Program-made: the position numbers and the translations under genes
Shown here: one piece after another, positions 18,615-25,727 of the stretch
Numbering within the stretch: position 1 is the first letter of the stretch
Layout: every line of letters starts with the position of its first letter
Assembly (NCBI RefSeq): GCF_039511225.1
Contig: NZ_CP154261.1
Location: 372,001-436,000 of the forward strand
DNA: 64,000 bases
Source: Sphingobacterium multivorum
Lineage (GTDB): Bacteria > Bacteroidota > Bacteroidia > Sphingobacteriales > Sphingobacteriaceae
Reading direction: 5' to 3'
The notes under the pieces: model-generated
What the model was told of the DNA's origin: nothing
The model's input: the letters and a program-made list of their open reading frames with translations, nothing else
Databases searched by the model: none

Positions 18615-19601
18615 ATGGCCAAATCAATTAAAGAAATAGCACAGGAACTCAATGTGTCTAAATCAACTGTTTCATTAGTCATTAATCACAAAGCCGAGCG
18701 AGCACGCATTAGCAAGGAATTGGAAAACCGCGTACTTGCATACGTTGAAAAAGTTGGCTATAAGCCCAATGCTCTCGCGAAGAGTTTAGCTACGGGGCGA
18801 TCAAATACCATTGGTCTAATTGTAGAGAATATTGGGGATTCTTTTTTTGGTCCATTTGCATTGTATGTAGAGGAATTGTTCCGAAAGAAAAATTATCACG
18901 TCCTCTACAGTAGTACGCTTGGAGATTCGCAAAATGCACGCGATATTATCGATTCGATGTTGGAAAAGAAAGTAGAGGGTATTATCTTAGCCCCGACGAT
19001 AGATTTAGAGGACTATCAGCGCAAAATATTGGAGCATAAGGTACCGTTGGTCGTTTTTGATAGAAATTCTCCAGCAGTTGAAACCCATTATGTGCATATT
19101 GACAATGAAGAGAGTGGGAAGACTGCATGTGACCATTTAAAATCTATTGGTTGTAGAAACTTTGGATTGGTAACCATCGATTCGGGTCAACCACAAATGC
19201 TGGCACGCAAACGCGCTTATTTGGAATTTTGTGAGGCTTATGGCATGGAGCCTCGCATACTGCAATTACCCTATCAGCATCTGAAACAGAAAGGCACACG
19301 TATGTTGAAAAATTGGGCAACTAAGCAGCCTGGATTAGATGGTCTTTTTTTTACCACAAATTATCTTTGTATTCTCGGATTAAAGGCCCTGCGGTCGGCG
19401 GATGAAAATAACTATGATTTTCCGATGTTTTCCTTTGATGACCATGAGTTGTTTGATCTTTTAAATCCTAAGATCTCCTGTATACAACAACCATTGGAAC
19501 CTCTGGCCAAAACTTGTGTGAAAGTTTTGTTAAAGGAAATAGATCAAGGGATATCCACACCAAAAGAATATATCATCTCAACAAAATTGATCCGGCGCTA
19601 A
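18615..19601 (+). CDS. LacI-family transcriptional regulator
   Basis: DNA-binding regulator of 328 aa. A LacI-type helix-turn-helix is at residues 4-24 (SIKEIAQELNVSKSTVSLVI), a hinge region at about 45-58 (GYKPNALAKSLATGRS), and the periplasmic-binding-protein-like sensor domain fills the rest (TIGLIVENIGDSFFGPFA, KVEGIILAPT, PLVVFDRN, GLFFTTNYLCILG). Members usually form dimers that bind a roughly 14-20 bp palindrome with a central CG and respond to a sugar. It lies directly upstream of the GH92/protease/GH92 genes. Palindromes with central ACGT occur before two GH92 genes and before the SusC at 25728, so it probably controls this whole mannose-related region. Confidence 0.94.
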   Translation: MAKSIKEIAQELNVSKSTVSLVINHKAERARISKELENRVLAYVEKVGYKPNALAKSLATGRSNTIGLIVENIGDSFFGPFALYVEELFRKKNYHVLYSSTLGDSQNARDIIDSMLEKKVEGIILAPTIDLEDYQRKILEHKVPLVVFDRNSPAVETHYVHIDNEESGKTACDHLKSIGCRNFGLVTIDSGQPQMLARKRAYLEFCEAYGMEPRILQLPYQHLKQKGTRMLKNWATKQPGLDGLFFTTNYLCILGLKALRSADENNYDFPMFSFDDHELFDLLNPKISCIQQPLEPLAKTCVKVLLKEIDQGISTPKEYIISTKLIRR

Positions 19602-19677
19602 AATGGGGCAACAATGGATATATAAAAAGTGAATTGTAAAAATCATAAGACGCGTTTGTCCAATTACAGGTCTTTAT

Positions 19678-19707
19678 TTTGATTTAATATTCTTTTTTAT
19701 ATCTTTA
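19678..19707 (+). promoter_or_regulatory. Candidate promoter of the GH92-protease-GH92 operon
   Basis: TTTG at 19678-19681 (-33 element) and TATCTTTA at 19700-19707 (7 of 8 match to TAnnTTTG) are separated by 18 bp, within the usual Bacteroidota spacing. The -7 element runs directly into the palindrome at 19706-19723, so a bound repressor would block transcription start. Confidence 0.55.
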
Positions 19708-19723
19708 CTAATACGTTTTAGTA
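19706..19723. promoter_or_regulatory. Candidate LacI-family operator
   Basis: TACTAATACGTTTTAGTA is an 18-bp palindrome with a central CG and one mismatched pair. The 14-bp core CTAATACGTTTTAG recurs exactly at 44042-44055 before another GH92 gene. It overlaps the -7 element and lies 25 bp before the ATG, as expected for a repressor site. Binding by the LacI protein encoded next door is inferred. Confidence 0.65.
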
Positions 19724-19748
19724 GAAATATTTTTATATATCCTAAATA

Positions 19749-22097
19749 ATGAAAAAATCTATAAGTGTTTTTCTGGGTTCGTTATTGTCTTTTGGTTTGT
19801 TTTGCGCAAAACCGGTTTTGGCTCAGAAATTTAGAGGGCAGCAGTTAGAAGCTGTCGATCTTGTTAATCCATTAATGGGTACAGAATCCAAATTTGAGTT
19901 GTCCAATGGTAATACCTATCCCTCAATAGCGCGACCTTGGGGGATGAATATGTGGACACCTCAAACGGGGAAAAATGGCGACGGATGGCAGTATCAATAT
20001 ACTGCGGATAAGATTCGTGGTTTAAAACAGACTCACCAGCCATCACCCTGGATGAATGATTACGGTGTTTTTTCAATCATGCCTGTGACTGGAAAGCCCG
20101 TATTTGATCAAGAGGAGCGTGCGAGCTGGTTTTCGCACAAAGCGGAGATTGTAAAACCTTATTATTATTCGGTTTATCTAGCGGACCACGATGTGACTGC
20201 TGAGATGACTCCAACAGACCGCGCAGCAATGTTTAGGATCTCGTTTAATAAAACAGAAGATGCGTATATTGTTTTGGATGCTTATGAAAAGGGATCGGAA
20301 GTTCAGATTATTCCAGAAAAAAATATGATCATTGGCTATTCTTCGAAATATGCACGGGGCCCACTGCCTGCTAATTTCAAGAATTATTTTGTTTTGGTTT
20401 TTGATCAACCTTTTGCAAGTGTCGCTACTTGGGAAGGCAAAGAGAAGAAGGATGGGCAACTTCAGATCAAAGGTGATCACACTGGTGCAATCGTAGGGTT
20501 TAAGGTAAAAGACAAATCGAAACCAGTACAGGTGAAGGTAGCGTCTTCCTTTATCAGTGCCGAACAAGCCTTATTGAACTTAAATGAGTTGGGAAATAAA
20601 TCTTTCGATCAAGTGAAAGAAGACGGACGTCAGATCTGGAATTCTACCTTAGGGAAAATTAAAGTAGAAGGTGATGACATCGACCAGTTGCGTACATTTT
20701 ATTCGACTATGTATCGTACCTTATTTTTCCCGAACAAGTTATATGAAATTGATGCGCAAGGAAAGGTTGTACATTACAGTCCATATAATGGAAAAACACT
20801 TCCTGGCTATTTATTTGGAGGAACAGGTTTTTGGGATACTTTTAGAGCGTTGTATCCATTCTTAAACTTTATGTATCCTTCCATTAATAAGGAAATGCAG
20901 GAAGGTCTTCTCAATGCTTATTTGGAAGGAGGCTTTCTGCCTGAATGGAGTAGTCCTGGATATGCCGATATTATGGTGGGTAACAATTCTGCTTCGGTGG
21001 TTTCGGATGCTTATATGAAGGGATTACGCGGTTATGATATCAATAAGTTATACGAAGCTTTACAACACGGCGCTAATAACGAAGGACCAATGAGTGCTGT
21101 TGGAAGAAAAGGTGTTGACTATTACAATAGTTTGGGGTACGTGCCATATGATGTTAAAATCAATGAAAATGCAGCACGTACTTTAGAATATGCCTATGAC
21201 GATTTCACGATCTACCAATTGGCAAAAGCGTTGAACCGTCCGAAGGCTGAAATTGATTTGTATGCTAAGCGTGCGCAGAACTATAAGAATTTATTTGATC
21301 CATCGACCAATCTTATGCGTGGAAAGAATAAAGATGGAAAATTCCAGGCTCCTTTTAATCCATTAAAATGGGGTGACGCATTCACCGAAGGAAATAGCTG
21401 GCATTATTCGTGGAGCGTATTTCACGATGTTCAGGGGCTGATCGACCTAATGGGAGGAGAAAAGACATTTGTGAGCATGTTGGATTCGGTGTTTGTCCAG
21501 TCTCCAGATTTCGACGATAGCTATTATGGCGGTATTATCCATGAAATACGCGAAATGCAAGTTGCGAATATGGGGCAATATGCACATGGTAATCAGCCAA
21601 TTCAGCATATGCCATATTTGTACAATTACGCTGGCCAACCTTGGAAAACACAATATTGGGTGCGTCAAGTGATGGATCGCATGTATAAGCCTACACCTGA
21701 TGGCTATTGTGGTGACGAAGATAATGGTCAAACTTCTGCATGGTATGTTTTTTCAGCACTGGGATTCTATCCTGTTTGTCCGGCAACGGATGAATATGTG
21801 CTCGGAGCGCCATTATTTAAAAAAGCGACCTTAACATTTGAAAATGGTAAGACGTTGACCATTGATGCTCCAAAGAATTCTACTGAAAATGTATATGTAA
21901 ATACATTGCAAATGAACGGTAAGGACTATGGTAAGAACTGGTTAAGTCACAGAGCATTGCATGAAGGTGGGACACTTAATTTTGACATGGCGGCAAAGCC
22001 TAATTATACGAGGGGAGCGTCCAAAAATTCAGCGCCTTATTCAATGACAACAGATTTGCTAACAAATATCAAGTTGAAATCGAACAAAAAGAAATAA
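19749..22097 (+). CDS. GH92 exo-alpha-mannosidase, predicted alpha-1,2 specificity
   Basis: Calcium-dependent inverting alpha-mannosidase of 782 aa with a signal peptide (to about Ala25). GH92 hallmarks include NGNTYPSIARPWGMN, HQPSPWMNDYG, and GTGFWDTFRALYPF. Putative acid Glu547 lies in TEGNSWHYS and base Asp656/Asp658 lie in GDEDNGQTSAWY. The 109-residue spacing equals Glu533-Asp642 of the characterised Bacteroides enzyme BT3990. His598-Glu599 (IIHEIREM) match its His584-Glu585, the +1 subsite pair linked to alpha-1,2 specificity. Trp101 may match its Trp88. First gene of a three-gene operon, 10 bp before the protease. It is paralogous to the protein at 44096-46393. Predicted to trim alpha-1,2-mannose from mannan or N-glycans. 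Confidence 0.93.
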   Translation: MKKSISVFLGSLLSFGLFCAKPVLAQKFRGQQLEAVDLVNPLMGTESKFELSNGNTYPSIARPWGMNMWTPQTGKNGDGWQYQYTADKIRGLKQTHQPSPWMNDYGVFSIMPVTGKPVFDQEERASWFSHKAEIVKPYYYSVYLADHDVTAEMTPTDRAAMFRISFNKTEDAYIVLDAYEKGSEVQIIPEKNMIIGYSSKYARGPLPANFKNYFVLVFDQPFASVATWEGKEKKDGQLQIKGDHTGAIVGFKVKDKSKPVQVKVASSFISAEQALLNLNELGNKSFDQVKEDGRQIWNSTLGKIKVEGDDIDQLRTFYSTMYRTLFFPNKLYEIDAQGKVVHYSPYNGKTLPGYLFGGTGFWDTFRALYPFLNFMYPSINKEMQEGLLNAYLEGGFLPEWSSPGYADIMVGNNSASVVSDAYMKGLRGYDINKLYEALQHGANNEGPMSAVGRKGVDYYNSLGYVPYDVKINENAARTLEYAYDDFTIYQLAKALNRPKAEIDLYAKRAQNYKNLFDPSTNLMRGKNKDGKFQAPFNPLKWGDAFTEGNSWHYSWSVFHDVQGLIDLMGGEKTFVSMLDSVFVQSPDFDDSYYGGIIHEIREMQVANMGQYAHGNQPIQHMPYLYNYAGQPWKTQYWVRQVMDRMYKPTPDGYCGDEDNGQTSAWYVFSALGFYPVCPATDEYVLGAPLFKKATLTFENGKTLTIDAPKNSTENVYVNTLQMNGKDYGKNWLSHRALHEGGTLNFDMAAKPNYTRGASKNSAPYSMTTDLLTNIKLKSNKKK

Positions 22098-22107
22098 TCA
22101 TTAGGTT

Positions 22108-22830
22108 ATGATAAACTTAAAAAACTTAAAAATCGTTGTTACTGTATTTGGCTTGGTATACTCTTGTTCCCTTTTTGCGCAGGACAACTGGAAACATACC
22201 GAAAATGACCGCAAGGTTGCTGTGGATATTGATAGTATCAGTAAAGGTGGTTATACCCTAATTTGGATTAATAAAGACAAAGATTTTAGTGCTTCTTTAA
22301 AAGAAAGGCTGGTAGCGGCATATTTTACCAACTATCCTAAACTAGCCAAGAAATATAATAAAAAGACTATAAAAAAGGTCTCTTTTGTTATTGATCCGGA
22401 CTATAAAGGTGTGGCAGCGACAGCGGGTGGGATTGTCCGTTATAGTCCAGCCTGGTTTGCCAAAAATCCAGGGGATATTGACGTGGTTACCCATGAAGTC
22501 ATGCATATTGTTCAAGCATACCCCGATGGGGCGGGCCCGTGGTGGATTACGGAAGGGATAGCCGATTTTGTCCGATTTGATGATGGCATAGATAATGCGG
22601 GGGCAAACTGGAAGCTGCCAGAATATAACGAAAAGCAGAAATACACCGATTCTTATCGTATTACAGCGCGCTTTTTGTACTGGATCAATCTACATGTAAA
22701 GAAGGATTTTGTCAAAAAATTGGATGCAGCGATGCGTAGCAAAAGCTATAGTGATGCTTTTTGGAAAGTGGAGACGGGTAAAACTATTGATGAGCTATGG
22801 GCCGATTATAGCCAAAATCCCACACTATAA
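22108..22830 (+). CDS. Secreted basic secretory protein (BSP) family metallopeptidase-like protein
   Basis: 240 aa with an N-terminal signal (cleavage probably after FAQ at about 25). The zinc-peptidase motif HEVMH is at residues 129-133, followed by PWWITEGIADFVR at about 144-156, the arrangement seen in the plant basic secretory protein family (PF04450-type). Proteolytic activity is plausible because all motif residues are present. It sits between two GH92 genes with about 10-bp gaps on both sides, so it is co-transcribed. A role in opening glycoprotein or cell-wall mannoprotein backbones is an inference from that context. The signal region contains Cys20 but the lipobox is poor, so secretion to the periplasm or beyond is more likely than lipid anchoring. 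Confidence 0.82.
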   Translation: MINLKNLKIVVTVFGLVYSCSLFAQDNWKHTENDRKVAVDIDSISKGGYTLIWINKDKDFSASLKERLVAAYFTNYPKLAKKYNKKTIKKVSFVIDPDYKGVAATAGGIVRYSPAWFAKNPGDIDVVTHEVMHIVQAYPDGAGPWWITEGIADFVRFDDGIDNAGANWKLPEYNEKQKYTDSYRITARFLYWINLHVKKDFVKKLDAAMRSKSYSDAFWKVETGKTIDELWADYSQNPTL

Positions 22831-22840
22831 TTCATAAGCG

Positions 22841-25135
22841 ATGAATATCAGAAGTTTAGTCTTTTTGGGATTAATTAGTTTCCCATATCTATTAAAGGCA
22901 CAAGAAACTAAATTAGTTCAGTATGTCAAACCACTCATCGGAACGGCGAAAATGGGACATACTTTTCCGGGGGCGACAGTTCCATTCGGTGCTGTACAAT
23001 TAAGTCCTGATACGGATACATTATCTTATGCTGTCAATGGACGGTACAACGGTGATGTTTATAAATATTGTGCTGGTTATCAGTATGATGATCCGACGAT
23101 TGTCGGGTTTAGTCATACACATTTTAGTGGCACAGGTCACTCCGATCTTGGTGATATACAGATCATGCCGACACAAGGAAAAGTTCAATTAAACCCGGGA
23201 ACAGCTGATCGACCACAAGATGGTTATCGATCGTCCTATTCGCATGCCAATGAACGAGCTGAGGCCAACTATTACAGTGTTTTACTGGATAAACATCAGA
23301 TTAAGGCTGAATTAACGACTACAACACGTGTAGGGCTCCACCGTTATACATTCAAAGAGTCTGACGCTTCACATCTTATCGTAGATCTAACTGCTGGGAT
23401 TTATAATTATGATGGCAAGAATGTTTGGACCGTTGTCAAGGTATTGAACGATTCAACACTGGTAGGCTACCGTCAAACAAACGGTTGGTCGAGAACGCGC
23501 ACCGTATACTTTGCAATAAAGACCTCAAAAGCTTTTAAGAATTATGGCGCCAAGTATGAAGATGGAAAATCTGTGTATAATGGTTTCTGGCGTAAGTTTG
23601 ATCAACAAAATAATTTCCCCGACCTTGCAGCGCACAATATTAAGCTACACTTGGATTTTGATACAAAAGCACAAGAATCCATCCTTCTGAAAGTAGCTTT
23701 AAGTCCAGTAAGCATGAAGAATGCATTGGCCAATATGGAGGCTGAGGCTCCGGACTGGAATTTTGATGGCTACGTTAAGAAAGGCCAAGAAGCCTGGGAA
23801 AAGGAGCTGCATAAGATAGAAGCTGAAATGTTGAACAAGGAAGACCTGGTTAATTTTTATACAGCCATGTACCATGCAAGCTTAATGCCGACAGTCTATA
23901 TGGATACGAATGGTGAATATAAAGGCTTGGATCAGGAGGTGCACCGTGCCAAAGGTTTTACGAATTATACCTCATTTTCGCTGTGGGATACTTATCGGGC
24001 TTTTCATCCGCTGTTGAATTTAATTAACCCTTCCCGTAATGCTGATATTGTGGCATCCATGATGGCTCATTATGACCAGAGTGTATTGAAGATGTTGCCG
24101 ATTTGGTCGCATTATGCGAATGATAATTGGTGCATGAGTGGCTATCATTCGGTGTCTGTTATTGTTGATGCAATACTTAAAGGCGTTTACAAAGGTGATG
24201 CAGAAGCCGCTCTAGCGGCTTGCGTACAAACGGCAAATGCACGTCAGTATGAGGGAATTGGTCCTTACATTGATAAGGGATATGTTCCTGCAGATGTATC
24301 GGGAACATCCGTTTCTAATACATTGGAATATGCGTATGACGATTGGTGCATAGCGCAATTGGCGAAAAAATTGGGAAAAGAGGATATTTACACGACCTTT
24401 TCTAAAAGAGCTGAAAGCTGGAAATCACTCTATGATTCCTCCATTGGATTTATGCGTCCGAAGAGTTCTGCTGGTAAATTTCAGGAGAAATTTGATGTTT
24501 TAGATACACATGGACAAGGATTTATTGAAGGGAATTCATGGAATTACAGCCTGTATGTACCACATCAACCTACTGAAATGATGGCATTAATGGGAGGTCA
24601 CCGACGTTTAGAGTCTTATTTGGATTCACTGTTTACCATGGAATTACCGGATAAATATTTTGAACATACGGAGGATATTACCCGGGATGGCATTATCGGA
24701 AATTACGTGCATGGAAATGAGCCTTCACATCATGTGGCATACTTGTACAATATAACCAAGAGCCCATGGAAAACCCAGGCCCGCGTCAGACAGATCATAC
24801 GGAATCAGTATCACAATGGCCATGCGGGTTTAGGGGGAAATGATGACTGTGGACAAATGTCGGCATGGTATCTATTTACGGCACTCGGTTTTTATCCAGT
24901 GGCACCTGGTGAAGATAGTTATTGGATTGGCAGTCCATTGGTAAAATCGGCAAAGGTTAACCTTGAAAATGGACGCAGTCTTTCCATAGTTGCTCGTAAC
25001 CAGTCTGAAAAGAATGTTTACGTTAAATCCGTTTCTTTAAATGGGCGAAAATTAGCTGATTTGCTACTACCCTATAGCAGTATTATAAATGGTGGTGAAT
25101 TAATCTTCGAAATGAGCAATAAACCGAACAAATAG
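22841..25135 (+). CDS. GH92 family alpha-mannosidase, different linkage specificity
   Basis: 764 aa with a signal peptide (to about Ala20). GH92 hallmarks are PFGAVQLSPDT, FSHTHFSGTGHSDLGD, FSLWDTYRAFHPL and GNEPSHHVAYLYN. Putative acid Glu563 is in IEGNSWNYS, and base residues are Asp668/Asp669 in GNDDCGQMSAWY. The His-Glu pair linked to alpha-1,2 specificity is absent; the matching stretch reads ITRDGIIGNYV. It therefore probably attacks another alpha-mannosidic linkage, such as 1,3, 1,4 or 1,6, complementing the GH92 at 19749. It ends the operon, 26 bp before a strong terminator. Confidence 0.93.
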   Translation: MNIRSLVFLGLISFPYLLKAQETKLVQYVKPLIGTAKMGHTFPGATVPFGAVQLSPDTDTLSYAVNGRYNGDVYKYCAGYQYDDPTIVGFSHTHFSGTGHSDLGDIQIMPTQGKVQLNPGTADRPQDGYRSSYSHANERAEANYYSVLLDKHQIKAELTTTTRVGLHRYTFKESDASHLIVDLTAGIYNYDGKNVWTVVKVLNDSTLVGYRQTNGWSRTRTVYFAIKTSKAFKNYGAKYEDGKSVYNGFWRKFDQQNNFPDLAAHNIKLHLDFDTKAQESILLKVALSPVSMKNALANMEAEAPDWNFDGYVKKGQEAWEKELHKIEAEMLNKEDLVNFYTAMYHASLMPTVYMDTNGEYKGLDQEVHRAKGFTNYTSFSLWDTYRAFHPLLNLINPSRNADIVASMMAHYDQSVLKMLPIWSHYANDNWCMSGYHSVSVIVDAILKGVYKGDAEAALAACVQTANARQYEGIGPYIDKGYVPADVSGTSVSNTLEYAYDDWCIAQLAKKLGKEDIYTTFSKRAESWKSLYDSSIGFMRPKSSAGKFQEKFDVLDTHGQGFIEGNSWNYSLYVPHQPTEMMALMGGHRRLESYLDSLFTMELPDKYFEHTEDITRDGIIGNYVHGNEPSHHVAYLYNITKSPWKTQARVRQIIRNQYHNGHAGLGGNDDCGQMSAWYLFTALGFYPVAPGEDSYWIGSPLVKSAKVNLENGRSLSIVARNQSEKNVYVKSVSLNGRKLADLLLPYSSIINGGELIFEMSNKPNK

Positions 25136-25160
25136 GAGTAAAGAAAGATTACAATAAAGA

Positions 25161-25186
25161 AGACCCCTCGTTTACGAGGGGTTTTT
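25161..25186 (+). terminator. Rho-independent terminator after the GH92 operon
   Basis: Seven-bp GC-rich stem CCCCTCG (25164-25170) and CGAGGGG (25175-25181) with a TTTA loop, extended by A-T pairs and followed by TTTTT at 25182-25186. It ends the LacI-GH92 region and insulates it from the next operon. Confidence 0.92.
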
Positions 25187-25386
25187 ATGTTCTCTTACAG
25201 TCTGAATGGTCGGTACTATCGAGCTGGTATTCATCTAATTGTTGAGTTTTCTGTTCGTTTTTTGGTTTGTTTGCGTCATGGCGTTACAATTAGAAAAAAA
25301 ATTAATTGAATATGCCATTTTAGCAAAATCATATTTTTTTACGTAAAAAACCAGTTTTTAGCTTATAAATTGCTTAATGCTACTAA

Positions 25387-25400
25387 CTAAACCAGTTTAG
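25387..25400. promoter_or_regulatory. Candidate operator CTAA-N6-TTAG
   Basis: CTAAACCAGTTTAG has perfect CTAAAC/GTTTAG arms and the same CTAA-N6-TTAG outline as the operators at 19708-19721 and 44042-44055. The inner AAACCAGTTT is repeated 41 bp upstream (25348-25357), about four helical turns. Binding by the LacI-family protein is inferred. Confidence 0.5.
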
Positions 25401-25529
25401 CAAATTAGAAAAATAACACAAAAAATTTTTTTTTCTCGTTTTTCTATATATCTTCAATATAACCAAGAGAGATACGTGCTAACCAATTAGTAAACCGATC
25501 CGTTTTAACATTTCTGATGTTGTGTTATG

Positions 25530-25543
25530 CTAAAACGTTTTTA
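25530..25543. promoter_or_regulatory. Candidate LacI-family operator with central ACGT
   Basis: CTAAAACGTTTTTA contains the perfect palindrome AAAACGTTTT and matches the GH92 operator core except at the 3' end (TTTA instead of TTAG). It lies about 185 bp before the first SusC of the large operon. Confidence 0.5.
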
Positions 25544-25727
25544 TATTGTAGACTTAAAACCTTAAATTATGATATTAATTCTATTTGATACTGCATAATA
25601 TCAATTTTAGATGGGAATCGACCAATTTTCCTATCTCGAAAAATCAGTGAAAATTCACTTCCATTTTGAGGTGATTTTAACCAGTTATAGTGGAAAAGTA
25701 AAAATAACCTAATTATATATCATTCCT

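Larger units (their letters stand above)
25187..25727 (+). promoter_or_regulatory. Palindrome-rich 540-bp control region before the dual SusCD operon
   Basis: No gene is visible. It holds several symmetric elements: TTTTTTACGTAAAAAA at about 25335-25350; AACCAGTT at 25349-25356, 25390-25397 and 25679-25686; CTAACCAATTAG at 25479-25490; TAAACCGATCCGTTTTA at 25491-25507; AAAACGTTTT within 25530-25543; and AGTGAA-AA-TTCACT at 25646-25659. A near-consensus -7 (TCTATTTG, one mismatch) is at 25580-25587. The leader is unusually long for this window. The region is probably the main switch for the 18-kb operon that follows and may receive more than one regulator. Confidence 0.6.

Noticed and set aside
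21570..21640. GNQP instead of GNEP in two GH92 proteins, suggesting the acid-to-Gln change known from mannose-1-phosphate-removing GH92 enzymes.
   Set aside because: Counting from the base Asp pair shows that the catalytic acid lies in the EGN(S/A)W motif 109 or 108 residues earlier and is Glu in all three enzymes, so the GNQP change is not at the catalytic acid.
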